A stretch of DNA of 64,000 nt from Calliphora vicina (taxonomy: Eukaryota > Arthropoda > Insecta > Diptera > Calliphoridae), in contig NC_088780.1 in assembly GCF_958450345.1 (NCBI RefSeq), forward strand, positions 163,972,726-164,036,725, given 5' to 3'. Below, in pieces: positions 36,674 to 49,065 of the stretch. The translations under genes were made by a program, and so were the position numbers. Numbering within the stretch: the stretch's first letter is position 1; each line of letters starts with the position of its first letter. The notes below the pieces were generated by a model. It saw nothing but the letters and a program-made list of their open reading frames with translations. It did not search any database and was not told the DNA's origin.

Positions 36674-36799
36674 CAGGCGTGGATCCAGGTCAACCATATG
36701 TTTGGGGTGGGGGGATGTAATTAAAATTTGTTCTACATTTTTCATGTTTTAATTTTTTTATGAAAACTTTTTGGTTTTGGGGGGGGGGGGTAATTCCTA
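36674..36799. mobile_element. hAT-like MITE, CAGGCG family, right end missing
   Basis: Matches 46278-46402: CAGGCGTGGATCCAGGTCAA, AATTAAAATTTGTTCTAC, ATGAAAACTTTTTGGTTTTG followed by a long G run. The right inverted end is absent, replaced by the repeat at 36800. Confidence 0.8.
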
Positions 36800-37112
36800 T
36801 CCTAATTAGTCATAGCTCCCATATAGACCCGCTTCCGAAAATCACTTTAACGTGCATAAATCGCTTAAAAATGTTGGTATACACACAAAATTCAACATAG
36901 TTAACTCTAATATAGACATAAATCACACGACCTAATTTCATGGTGATCGGTCCATAATTGGTCATAGCCCCCATATAAGGCCCACTTCCGAAAATCACTC
37001 AAAAATATAAATTATTGAAATTTTAAAAGAAAATTTTTTTTTGCTCTTTTACTTAGTGTAGCGTATTATATGGTCGGGCTTGACCGATCATACTTTCTTA
37101 CTTGTTTTTACT
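36800..37112. repeat. Dispersed repeat with internal 150-bp duplication
   Basis: TCATAGCTCCCATATAGACC at 36810 and GGTCATAGCCCCCATATAAG at 36960, each followed by CTTCCGAAAATCACT, are about 150 bp apart. The end GGTCGGGCTTGACCGATCAT then ACTTTCTTACTTG looks like a repeat terminus with a short palindrome. Family not identified. Confidence 0.55.
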
Positions 37113-37493
37113 ACATTTCCAACTCTCCCATTTCAAACTATTTATTTTGAAAACATGCAACTGATCACGTATATGTCCCACAATTAAACTTTTCGGTGTC
37201 AAACTTTCAAAACCACCAAATTAAAACATAATCATACATTTTGCTATAAACTTTTTAATGAAGGAATTATAAAAACAAAAATCACACAACTATAAAAATC
37301 GGTTTGTTTCTATTTTTATAGGGAAATTTCCCAATAAATCTGTTATGATTATAAAACAATAACAATTATAAAACGATTCTTAAGCAGCTTAAAATAGTAA
37401 AAAAAAAACGATTTCAACTAAGAAAAGAAATCTCTTTTAAATTGTTTTAATCATAAAATTATAAAATTGTTAATAAATTTCTACACAGAGAAA

Positions 37494-37730
37494 ACAGATT
37501 CGTGATAGCAACTGAATTTGTTTCCAATCGAATACTTCTGTCTTATTGACCGAATTTTACAGTTGTGGCTACAATATTTTGGAACGGGCAACTAAAGTTT
37601 TGTTGCCTCAACTGAAATTCTTCTTTATCAACTGATTTTCTGTTGTTAGAACTGAAAAATTCTATGTGTGCAACCGAATCATTCGATTGGCAACAAATTC
37701 GGTTGCTATCACGAATCTGTTTTCTCTGTG
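37494..37730. mobile_element. MITE, CACAGAGAAAAC family, copy 3
   Basis: The 237-bp element has ends CACAGAGAAAACAGATTCGT and CACGAATCTGTTTTCTCTGTG and is flanked by TA (37492-37493, 37731-37732). Same internal orientation as copy 1. Confidence 0.93.
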
Positions 37731-39169
37731 TAAGAACTGCTAACATAGAAATCATAAAATGTTTTAATTAAAGTCCAAGATCGATCGAGACATTCCTAAA
37801 ATATTAACCATACTAGTTATGATGATCACTTTTATTTAAATAAACCATAAACGTGGAATGTCATATACAAATTTTTAATCAAAAACAATACTTAGTTAAT
37901 TCATTTGTTCATAAAAACAATTGAACTTTGTACCCTAAATTTTAGTTATTCAATATGAAAGCGTGGGCTTTGCCTTTTGTTTCTAACAAAATGACAAAAG
38001 TTTTGAAACTGCCAGAAATCACACCTTTTTGATGAAATTAATTATAACATTTTATGAGACCAGTCAGTCAATCAACTATTTTAAACAAATTGTTACCACC
38101 CAGCTGTTAAAAAAGTAGACAGTAATTGTCACTAATATCTGACTCCAATTTATATATTTGGTTCATTTGACACTTATTTGCTCTTTGTAGTAGAGAGAGA
38201 AGTCAATTGGTTACTTTATACATCCCAGGTAATCTAATGTGAATTCAATTGTCACTTAAGTGTCTCTAAGTAATCTAGAGTGTAGTCACTTTAAAGGTTT
38301 ATTTTGTATTACACTTTAGAAGGTAATTATTTTACCCATCAAAAGTAATCTATTGGAGCGTTGTCGGAGGAAGGTTTGTTTACAAGCAACTGGTTGATAA
38401 GATGTCTTTTTTAACTGACTGTGTTAAAATAACTTGATCAAGTAATCAGTTAGTTAGGTAGATAGCAAGGTAACTGCATTGCCTTCTTTGGACCAGCTAT
38501 TAGACTTATTGTAATCAAAAAATGGTTAATTGTCCCCCTGATTTGGACATGCATGTGTTAAAATAACTAGTCATGTAGCTAGTTATGTAACTAGTTGTCA
38601 CTCTAAATGATAGGTAAAATCAATAGGTTGGGACAGTCTCCTACAACTGCTGGGCAAATACTCATTTATTTACATATAAATATTTTATTCAACATTTTTT
38701 GTATTGTATTTCTTACATATAAAATCATAAAATGTCAGTTTAATTTAAACAATAGATAATTTGTATCTTGTTTTGTTATAAACTCTCATGTGATTTTTAT
38801 AAATGTGAAGATGTTTAGGCTTTGATTTGGAAATATCTTTAACGAGTTATAAATCAATGATAAATTATTGAAATATTGTTTGGTGTTATTGAGGGTTTAG
38901 TAATTTAATCAAATCAAATATTTATTTGATCATATTGAGGAATTGTTTGTAATGAAATGATTATGTAAACCTTGGGTCTTCCTATTTTGATCATATTCTG
39001 TAAACCCAAACTCTTTAGAGCCATTCTCACATTTCCATTTTAATTTATTAAAAGAATAAAAATGGAAATGTCCAGAGGACTTCAAATATGTTCAAAATCG
39101 GATGACCCAAGGTCAAAAACTTGTATTTCTCCAGGTTATTTGGATGAATTTATGATATTCAATATTACC
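37731..39169. other. AT-rich non-coding stretch
   Basis: A short repeat of TAACTAGT/TAGCTAGTTATG occurs near 38565-38605, and GTAATCTAnnGTG phrases recur at 38230-38360. No gene recognised. Confidence 0.45.
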
Positions 39170-39885
39170 ATTTCATGACTTAAAAATGCGGAATTTACAA
39201 TAGATGGCGTATCTTGTTTTTAATAACTTATATGTCATTTTGAAGGGTACATATCTGTCATTTATTCTCACATAGTTATTGAATATTAGAGTAAAGAACA
39301 ACGTTTTTTTTTGCTTTCAAAATTTCAAATTTGGTGTTGAGCTGAAAAGCTGGGTGAAGGGGGAAAGGGCTGGATGATTGGAAGACGGCTCAAACTCTCT
39401 GAGCCGAAACAAAATTGTTTAGATTTTGTTACTCAGAACAATTGCACAAATAAATATGGAAAAAAAGGAAAGAAATAAAACAAAATAATTAGGATATTTT
39501 CGAATTATTTATAATTGCTTGAAGGATGGATTCTTACCAAGTAGAAGAAGTAGGAGTAATACAGCGATGTGAACAGGTTAGAGTTAGATTTGTATCTCTC
39601 TCAAAAAGAAGTATTTACGACTCTACGATTAATTTAGTACTTAATGACAAGTGGAAGTATACTGCAACATATAACATTCTGCATTTATATATATTGTGGG
39701 AAAATAGGAATTGCAGGGAAGTGGGGAAATCGCTATGTGTGGTTTTTGGCGTAAACACCAACAAAGCGTCATATGCGGGAAGTTTTGCTTTTCTCACCGA
39801 AGCAAGAGCACATTTGTTCGGTTCAGAAATGGTGATATTGATACGGAAGACAAAAATCACCCAGGCTAGCCAAAAAAGGGACCTA
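39170..39885 (+). mobile_element. Mariner copy F split by a ~415-bp insertion
   Basis: The 5' end (ATGACTTAAAAATGCGG, ACAATAGATGGCG) runs to about 39325. About 39330-39745 is foreign. The copy resumes at CAACAAAGCGTCATATGCGG, then CATTTGTTCGGTTCAGAAAT and CCCAGGCTAGCCAAAAAAG, where it stops. The 120-codon open frame spanning this junction is a chimera of insertion and mariner and not a gene. Confidence 0.85.
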
Positions 39886-39999
39886 TAATTGGAATTGGAG
39901 ATCTGATTCTAATGTTTGCAAAACCAAGAAGGAAATTTTAAAATTTCATTTGTATACAGTGATCTTTAAGGATAAGACATAAATGAGGCTGATTTGGTT

Positions 40000-40560
40000 G
40001 ATGAAGCTTGGGATTCCTTCGATTAACGGGTGATTGGGGTCCTGTTGGCATAGACCTTTGACTTCAAATAACCTCGTAAACAGAAATCAGATGGTGTTAA
40101 ATCACACTATCTAGGAGAACAATTCTAACCACTGAAAACGAGAGAGTATACAACCAGAAAATGTTTTATGCTGTAATTGAATTATTTCACGGGCCGTATG
40201 TGCGTCGGCCCGTATCATCGAAGTTAGGCAGAAATAACTCTGTTATCATATCTGCCCCAAAAAGTCACACATTGCATCCATTTGTTTAGCGACTGTGACT
40301 CTGAGCTCCAAATAAGTCAATTTTGTTAATGTTCAATAATCCATTCAACGAACTCTCTTCGCTGTGCCAGGTCTTTAGACTTCAGATCTTGTTATTGCTG
40401 ATCTTCAGTGAGTACATGCTGTTAAGCTGTTAAAATTCTTGTAAACGACGCCGAATTGTTCCGAATTGTTTCGAAATCTTCCATAACTTTCAGCAACATT
40501 CTCACTCACTGCTTTGATATTGACTTTGGAACGATTTGTTTTGCACCTCAATTGATCTAA
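40000..40560 (-). pseudogene. Second Tc1/mariner-type transposase remnant, C-terminal part
   Basis: On the minus strand, broken frames give ENVAESYGRFRNNSEQFG, AQRREFVEWIIEH, TAREIIQLQHKTFSGC and LTPSDFCLRGYLKSKVYANR. The last resembles the D-x-x-x-F-x-x-W-G-x-L-K-x-x-V-Y block of arthropod mariner-like transposases. Stops and frameshifts throughout. It shares ATTTCTGTT(TA/GA)... CAAA(G)GTC and AAATCACAC phrases with 62990-63060. Confidence 0.65.
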
Positions 40561-42169
40561 TTTTCTATGAATTTTTCAATTACTCTCTTCACTGATGATA
40601 AAGTTAAATCAATATTTCGACCATATTTTGTACAAAATTATGGAAATGTGGCTGGCAAAATTTTATTTTTTTTTGAAATATTGTTCAAAAATCAAAATGT
40701 ATTTGTCTCTCCACTAATGCTTCATTTGAAGTTAGTAAACTCCAAACCGTCAGCTGTCAAAAATTTTTTTTTTTGGCGCCAATTTCAAAGCTTGCGTGAA
40801 TTTAGAACAACCTTTATAAAATAGTCTTCTATTTGCTTAATTACCCTGACACGTATTATGATGATCACTAAATCAAGATAAAGCACGTACAAAATTATTC
40901 TTACACTCACAAATTACACACCCAAAACACAAAAAAAGGCCAAGTCATTGCTAAAACACAAAAAGACACATTGAACACATTTGTAGGTCCTTCGAAGTGA
41001 AATGAAAAGACTCAATTAGTAATGACTAAATAATACTACAAAAATATTTGTAATACACGTACATCAGTTAATATAATTTATATAATATGGTTAAGTATAT
41101 AAGCAAATGTTAAGAATTCATACAAAAGGAACTCTTTAACTAAACAAGGTTTTCATTAATAATAAATTATATTTAAACCAACTCCCTGCCACTCAACTCT
41201 ACTCATTTAAGTACATATTTATTAAAAAAGTATGACATGACTTCCCTTATTTCCCCCCTCTACCATCACTGTCACAAAATATAATTATACATTGTTCAAC
41301 TCAAACATGACTGTCTACAGAAGAGTGAAGAAATGTAGCGGGTGTTTGTTTCTGTTTTTTTTTACATAATCTCAATTAGTTATGCTGATGATGACATTTG
41401 TGTTTTTTTTGTTACTGTTGTATTAACTTCTGAAGAAGTTGTATTGTTGGTTGAATTTGCATATGTTTTAATGCGTGTGTGCGTTTATTTTATGTTTCAG
41501 AGTGTGAAAAATTAACTAAACAGATGTCATTTAAATTATGACATTTAGCTGTGACACATGACCATCAAAGTAGCCAATTTTTAGTATTTTGTTTCTTTTG
41601 AAAAACACGCTTTAATGACATAATGATAACACAGTTTTTAGGCTGGCAGTAGTGAAATTCTTATAATAATCAAGAACAAATGTTTTCTTCATAGACTTTA
41701 TCAACTATAAATAACAACTTAATTATCATGTTATATTACAAGAGTTTAACTTCCTTATAAAATGAAATGTAATTCCTCAAAATCTTGTACAATCACTTCT
41801 CAATTTAGTTCAATTAAGAAAAGTGTAATGGCAAAGTCAATCAAAAGCCATTAATTGATCGTCTTTAAGTGATCATAAAGCTTGAGCTTTTTTAATTAAA
41901 GTCTTATTTATTTTCCGCTAACTTAATGCGAGAGTTGTGCTATAAGTTTTGTGTCGATTTGGAAAATCGACATGATTTTCCATTCAAAAACACCGATAAA
42001 AAGAAATTCAATGGTATGAAATCACACGATCACGATCACAGAGTAATTGAATTGTTTGTTTTATTGAGCGTAGATTCCTAAGATGTCTCTAGCCTAAAAT
42101 CCGTACAAATCAGTGACGCGTTGTGGATGCATTTGTTTTTCGAAAATCACACGATGTTTAGCTCGAACT
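40561..42169. other. AT-rich non-coding stretch
   Basis: Near 41985-42060 and 42135-42155 there are AAATCACACGAT phrases like those in the second Tc1/mariner-type remnant, perhaps a further scrap. Otherwise nothing recognised. Confidence 0.4.
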
Positions 42170-42682
42170 GTGGCCATGAAAAATGTCGAATTTTTTACCA
42201 ACAAAGCGTCATATGCGGGAAGTTTTGCTTTACTTTTTTTATTTGAAACGCCAAAGATCGCCCAGGCCAGCCAAAAAAGTTTGAAGACCAAGAATTGGAG
42301 GCATTACTCCATGAATATTGTTGTAAAACTCAATAAGAGCTTGCAAAATCATTGGTAGCTACTCAATCAGGAATTTCAAAACGTTTGCAAGCAGCAGGAT
42401 TCATCCAAAAGCATTGGAATTGGCTACCATACGAATTGAAGCATAGAGACCTTGAAAGACAATTTTGCATGCCCGAATTATTACTTGCGATGACAAATGA
42501 ATTCATTACGATAACCCGAAGTGTAAGAGATCGAATTTAAAGCCAGACATGAAAACTTAACATTCCATCTTGACAACGCTCATCCATATGTTGCAATACC
42601 TGTTAAAAAGTATTTAGAAAGAAATGGTTGTTAAGAGACAACCGCTTAATATTCTAGACTACAGATTGTTTCGATAAACGCA
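42170..42682 (+). mobile_element. Mariner copy G, internally deleted
   Basis: From CGTCATATGCGGGAAGTTTTGC through AAGATCGCCCAGGCCAGCC and GGAGGCATTACTCCATGAA; the middle of the transposase is deleted at about 42540, where GAGATCGAATTTAAAGCC joins CAGACATGAAAAC. The copy ends at 42682, where a MITE fragment begins. No intact frame. Confidence 0.88.
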
Positions 42683-42880
42683 GAGAAAAAATATAGTTAT
42701 CCATGGTTACTGTAACCATTTAAATAGTGTTACAAGTTTTTTAACAATATTATAGTCACAGTAACTATTTACATGGTTGTGGTAACCATAATATGGTTAA
42801 TTTACGATTCACATGATTGTGTCAACCATATATATGGTTACAGTAAACAAGTATATGTTTGTGACAACCATTTATCTCGT
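42683..42880. mobile_element. MITE fragment related to 31526-31819
   Basis: Starts ACGCAGAGAAAAAATATAG, then GGTTACTGTAACCATTTAAA, GTTACAAGTTTTTTAACAAT and ATTATAGTCACAGTAACT in the order of the full element. The right inverted end is not found. Confidence 0.8.
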
Positions 42881-45800
42881 ATTAGGTCAATGCTCTCATT
42901 GCATGAACTTTTCGACCCATTCATTTAACATTGTAACTGTCAGGTGTGCATATGATTATTCTCTTAACTCACAATTCAGAGTTGACACTATCCCTCGACA
43001 TGCTTAACAGATTTATTCATAACAAAGAAATATGGAAAGAAGTCTATGTTTGTTTTGAACATTAGATTCAGAGTCACCAAAATTTATTCTTAATGAAACA
43101 GAGTAAAACAGGATATTTTCCAATAAGAGCGTGTCGATGTTGAAATGGTATGATTATGTCGTTCAAATGGATTCAAGAGGTCAAATTATTGTATAGATCG
43201 GACTAAACATGGCCTGGTTTATGTTAATTTTGATTGTATCGATCGATTGAGACTATTTGAGATTAAATAATGTGTTTCGGTTGGTTTTCATCTACATATG
43301 CTTGGATCGCTAGTTTGTACACGATCATGTTACATTTCAATATTTGAAACGATCCTCGTACTTTCAAATTATTGTAAAACTTCTTGTTCTCATGGTTTAT
43401 TTGTTCTCACAAGCACTAGTAGCAGCAACAAATTGAAACAAGACTGAAAAAAAAGAAAATAAATAAAGACAACACACTCACTGCTACGTAACAAAGTAAC
43501 AATAAGCAGAAGTCAATTATGAATAATTAAAATGAGCGATCACTGATCACTTAAAAAATCACAATGAATGAATAGAGTTAAAAATTTATTATGGAAGACA
43601 ATCAGTTTGATGTGGCCATTTAAAAAACGATTCAATTAAAGACAACCAAACAACCATTCAATAATAAAATAATGGCTGATGATGCTACACAAGAATGCTG
43701 GTTTATAACAATGATGATGATGATCTTCAAAACGAACGACAGCCACAATAATTTCTCTTTCAGAGTACGCTGCTAGATTCTTGATTAAGAAGGAAGCGTC
43801 AAAACACAAATCAACAAGAAACAAGATCGTCGTCATGTTGTCGTTTAAAACAAAAAAAGTTGTTTAAATATTTTATTAAACCTTTTTTTCAATAAAGTTG
43901 TTTTGATAAATTTGTTAAAGAATTAAAATCAAATTTGTTACCAATCAATACTTTTCATTTTTTTGTTTTTTTTTTTGTGATTTTTAGAATTTTTAAGATA
44001 AAGATCTGTTTCTTTTATCTCTTTTGTCGGTTTATTTTAAATGAGATAATCGTTAAAAAGTAGGTGATTTATAGAGAGTGTTTTTTAATCTTTTGGGAAA
44101 TTTATTTCTCTACTAATTGAAGTTTTATTATTAGGTTTTAGGTGTAAAGAATTTTTAAAGGTATTTTCAATGAGAAATTTCTTAGAGTTTAAAATTGTAT
44201 TTAGGAATGTTTGTTTAATCCTATTTGAGGTTTTAGGGGTTTCATTAAATTAAACTGAAGCTAAGAGAAGGTACAATAAAGGGAACAGAGTGTATTGGGA
44301 ATATAACTTTAAGTCATGTTTAAGTAAATATTACGTAAAGAAAACTGAACGTTGACAAAATATGGCAAATAGAAACAATTCTAGAATAAAGTGTTTTATA
44401 TTTCCTTACTATTCTTCTGAGTTTCTAATTTGTTTGTTAAATCTACTCTGATGTTTTATCTCTCTTCTTGTGAATTAAGATCAATTAATGATCATAAAGA
44501 TCCGACTAGTAATTAGTTGTCCTTATAACTCAAAATGGTGATCTTTTTCCAATTTGTTTTGTCCTGATTACCAACTTTTGCCATTCCCTTTTCAAAAACT
44601 ATTTTGTCCTTAAAATTTTCACTTTTATCTGGTCGATACCACCTTAAACTCTCTTACTCTCCCTTAAAACTAAAACCACAAGATATAAATTAACAAATTA
44701 TTTTGTTAAAACGACCTTCATTAATAATGTTTTTATAATGCGTCATTTGGTGACCGACACTGAAAGGCCCCAAGCTAAAATCGGCCGAACAATAAAAATT
44801 TGCTAAAAGGGTTAATTACTTGCCGCTTAAAACAGAATACCGCTGGGGATGCTTGCAATACAAAATCACACTCATTTGCAAACACTCGCTTAAAATTCTC
44901 ACACACACTTTTTCATCACTCGTACGTTTATGAAACTTGAATATAAAAAATATATTTTGAAGACCCCCGAAAAAATGCAGGCTTTAATAAAAAAAAGCGG
45001 CAACTAATCGTAAATACCTTAGATCGCGACCACAACAACGACATTAGCAGCAAAAAAAAAAAAAAAAAAAAAAGCCAACCACATCAACGAAGCTGATGTT
45101 TCATACACAAATTGCGTTTTCCAGAAGCTCGAAAGCATAATCAAAAACTAATTTTAATCCTGTTGCTGTTGGCAGCGAATGTTGAATGATCTTTAACAGC
45201 GAACACCGTCATCTACACAATATACACTTCTGAAACTTAAGGCTAAATATTGGAGTTTGATTTTCAAGTGTCCAAAGTTAAATTTTAACTTTAAAGCTAA
45301 ATATTTCTTAACTGTTTAGAGTTAAACTGGAACTTTAATGATTTTTTTTCTTTTTGGTCATAATAAAATGGTTTAATAAAAAAACCACAACAAAGTTTCA
45401 GTTTTGAATGCAGCACATCAACGCAATCATTGTTCATAGACAGACGTTTATTTAACAGCCTGAGATTTAATATTTTCGTTTTTGTGTGTTTCGCTTTTGT
45501 TTTGCATTTTAGCGGTAGTTCTTTATAAATATGGACAACGTAATTTATTCTAAATTAACTTCATGAAAGTATCCTCACATCAGCCACAAAACCTGCATGA
45601 ATGATTCAGTCTTAAACAGACACTTTTTGGAGGATCTGTTTGGTTTTTTTTTGTTGTAAGAAATGTGTAGGAAGTATAGCTTAATGGCATGAATCATTAT
45701 AGGAGTTTTATATGATTCAATCGTCTTTGAAATAGAGCTATTTGGGAATCAAAAGTGATTTTAATTCAACTTCTATTTTGATAGGGTTTCTAGGTTTATT

Positions 45801-46269
45801 CAGAGAAGTATGAAAAACATTTGGTTTGTCGAATTTGTGTTTAGTTCATCGTTCTCTTTTTGTGATAGCTTTGGAAAGATTTGCTAATATGTTTTAGCAA
45901 ATCTTCTTTCATTCTCATAAACCAATTCAAAAGGTCTTCGAGACAATACGGCGATGATCGAATTTATTGAATTTTTGAAAAAAACCTTGACTTCCGAATG
46001 CGAAAGATATTGTTTGTAAATATAATCTTCGTGAATTCTTCATTCTGTACAAGGTTGAGTTTCACTCCTTAGTCCTGTCTGCTAAGTTGGCTCTAAGACT
46101 CAGAGCGTCAGGCGGACTAAAGCATAATCATATTATCCATCGTACAAAATGTAGAGAGACTAATACTGGGACAGATTACGTCCATCGAGCTTTAATAGGA
46201 CCTATAAGATCACAATTCCAACAATAGATGATTAGGCTACAGACTCTGTCCACCGCTGTGATGAACTCA
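42881..46269. other. AT-rich non-coding stretch
   Basis: Contains a GATGATGATGATC patch (43713) and a run of about 24 A (45050-45074). 43130-43280 faintly resembles 12890-13080. No gene recognised. Confidence 0.45.
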
Positions 46270-46277
46270 GTCTACAT

Positions 46278-46402
46278 CAGGCGCGGATCTAGGTCAACCA
46301 TTTGGGGGGGAATAATTAAAATTTGTTCTACTTTTTTATATGAAAACTTTTCGGTTTTGAGGGGGGGGAATTCTTATTTCACCCCCTCTGGATCTGCGCC
46401 TG
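46278..46402. mobile_element. hAT-like MITE, CAGGCG family
   Basis: The 125-bp element has ends CAGGCGCGGATCTAGG and CTGGATCTGCGCCTG. It is flanked by GTCTACAT (46270-46277) and GTCTACCC (46403-46410), an 8-bp duplication with two late changes. The interior is T-rich with G runs. Confidence 0.85.
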
Positions 46403-46673
46403 GTCTACCCTGATAGTACAGACAAGCATTAGCTGGTTCTTTTAGCTGATGAACTTGGTTTCCCTCATATTGGCCGATGCCCGCACTGATTTGCACCATC
46501 TACACCATCAATACATCCGCAAGAAACATCCGAGAATCTCACACGTCGACCATTGATATCTATGTGTACACTGTACTGTACAGCTATGTGTCAATCTCAC
46601 AACTCCAATTTAAATAGGTCTTCTCAAATGTCTTCTCAATTACATTTCTTCATTAGCCCAGGTGTTGTCCAAA

Positions 46674-47440
46674 CCTTGAAATGTTAATATGGCTTCCAAG
46701 ACATTAAGAGATTCGAAACAAACGGAAAGTAGTTGAAACAATGGTGCAATAGTACCACCATATCCCCTTGGTCGCCGCTTGGAATATGATTGAGGAAACG
46801 GCATTTAATGAGACGAAATTTGGGTGATCTACAACTACCACTGCTCTGCCATTCTCTGGATCAGGAAAGAACCATGAAGAGAAGGAAACGGTAACATGAT
46901 GCAGGCTAAGATAACTTGATATAGATCACTTTCAGCTTTGACAACACCTTGAAAAGCTAATATGGACTCCAAGACATGAGGAGATTCGAAACAAACGGGA
47001 AGAAGTAGATCAGGGGTGCAATAGTACACTCAGAGAAAAAACAACTTAAAATCAATAAAAACCATATTGAATCAATAAGAAACATTAACGAAAGTCTAGT
47101 AATGTTGAAATTGTTTACTTCAATATGGAAAAATATTAATTTAAAGATGAAAATTATTGATTTATCGTATTTTAATATGGTTTTTCTATTATAATGAACA
47201 TTATTGAATTAATATGACGCATTCTTGTTTTTAAGTTGCAGTTTTTCCCTTAGTGTACCACCATATCCCCTTGGTCGCGCCTTGGAATATGATTGATGAA
47301 AGGACGTTTAATGAGACGGAACTTAGGTGATCTACAACTACCACTGCTCTGCCATTCTCTGGCTCAGGAAAGAACCATGAAGAGAAGACAACGCTAACTT
47401 GATGCAGACTAAGATAACTTGATACATATCATTTTCATGA
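46674..47440. repeat. ~273-bp direct duplication, second unit interrupted by a MITE
   Basis: Unit 1 is 46674-46946; unit 2 runs from 46947 to about 47440 and contains the MITE at 47027-47255. Shared phrases: GAGATTCGAAACAAACGG, GGTGCAATAGTA, CCACCATATCCCCTTGGTCG, CTACCACTGCTCTGCCATTC, AGGAAAGAACCATGAAGAGA. No gene recognised. Confidence 0.92.
47027..47255. mobile_element. 229-bp MITE, CACTCAGAG family
   Basis: Starts CACTCAGAGAAAAAACAACT and ends AAGTTGCAGTTTTTCCCTTAGTG. The inverted ends are imperfect, with AACTTAAAA shared. It is flanked by TA (47025-47026 and 47256-47257). The uninterrupted target exists in duplication unit 1 as CAATAGTACCACC. Confidence 0.92.
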
Positions 47441-47584
47441 TTTGAACTATCTCATGGCAGAATCAGTGAAGGATCTTGCTAATTTTGTCAAAAGTTTTGG
47501 TTGGTTCTTCAGGAACCACTAAATTTAAAAGGTCTGGAGGATTAGAGAGGGCTATTTTAAACATTTTTAAAGGAATCACAACAC

Positions 47585-49065
47585 AGAGGAACAAAATTGA
47601 CATTTTGGTTTGGTGCCGCGGAAAATGTGTTTGATAAAACATGTATGGGACATTACATAGTCAAAACTATATTTAGTTTTTTTTGAGGAGCTCTTGTTTT
47701 TAAGATATCGCGGTTTTAATTTGTTTGGTTATTCTGTATTTTTTTCTCTTTTTGTTGGGTTATTTCATAAATGGAGACTAAAATTAAAAACGCAACTTTG
47801 TACTGGTATTCTACACAAAATTATCTTTTCTTTGACATCAATTTTGTTTATCTAAGTTTCAGGATATATTGGTGATATCGCAAGGATGTTGAAAATTAAC
47901 TTTTTTCAGTTTCATCCTTATAAGTTTGACCTATGGTAAAAGGGTTCAAAATTTGTTCACTATTTACAATAAAAACTTATCAATAAACTAATTTATATAA
48001 AAATATTGAAAATTCGCTGAAAATATACTAAACTATTTGGCAAATAACTCAAAGTTTTACAGTATTTTTCATATGTATTTCATATTAAAAAAACTATATA
48101 AATGTTCGTAACTTGAATGTTTTACACCTGTTTTTTTTATAAATATAATTTCACTTGTTATATTATTTCATTATGGCTAGTAAGATGAGATGCTGTGTTA
48201 AAGATCCTAATATGTTTTGTTACATTTGTGACGAATATATGTTAAAAGACCAGCGAAAATCAATTATAACACTGTTCTCTAACTGTATTTTGCTTACTTT
48301 GGTATTTAAATTCGCAACATAGACAATTCCTGGATATATAATGTAGAAATAAGTCTATATGTTTGTAAATATTTATTTTTTTCTGTAAAATACTAGTGTT
48401 TTTAAAAAAAAAAATTTAGATATTTTCACCAAAAACGCTGTAAATCACGTAAATACAAAATTCGCAATATTTTAAAAACGTCAAATTAAGTATTTACATT
48501 GTTGTAGTTAGATTTAAATGTGTATTAAAAAATAAGACTAATGACTACCTAAAAATTTATTTATAAAAAAAGTTGTTTTTTAGGATGTAAAATTTCGGGA
48601 TATTATCTAAATATTTCATTAAATTTTTAACTAATTTTTCATTTTAATTAAAAACTGTATTCGCTATAATGCCTTGAATGTGCAGTGATACATTTTTATT
48701 TAAAATTTTCATAATGCACAATTTTATTAAGGATAAAGCTAAAAAAGTCAAATTTCAACTTTCCCGAAAGATCAGACAAATATGCCAAAATATCCATTAG
48801 AGTTATTATACTCAAAAGAAGCATATGTTTATGTAGACCAGTCTCATGTTAAAAAAATTTCACATTCTTAATTGCATTACCCAAAATTTTGAAGAAAAAC
48901 ACAAAAAAATATGGTATTCAATGAAAATATAAAAACCGCGATATTTCGAAAACGCGAGCTGACTGGAAAAAAACAAGTATAACATAGTAATGAGGGTTCA
49001 TCAACGTGTACAAAATGTAGTTCAAATCTCGGGCACCAAAATCTCTGTTCCGCAGTGCAATTGAT
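47585..49065. mobile_element. Candidate DNA element with long diverged inverted ends
   Basis: Left end phrases ATTTTGGT...GTGCC, ATTACATAGT, AGCTCTTGTTTTTAAGATAT and CGCGGTTTTAAT match, in reverse complement, the right end around 48925-49060 (AGCTCGCGTTTTCGAAATAT, CGCGGTTTTTAT, ATTACTATGTT, ATTTTGGTGCC). The arms are about 130 bp and diverged. The 1.2-kb interior is AT-rich and lacks a recognisable transposase. Exact ends and target duplication not determined. Confidence 0.65.

Noticed and set aside
39526..39888. 120-codon plus-strand open frame
   Set aside because: It spans the junction between an insertion and mariner copy F; the second half is out-of-phase transposase remnant.
45050..45074. 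Poly(A) run as the tail of a retrotransposed copy
   Set aside because: No gene- or LINE-like sequence precedes it and no target duplication is visible.
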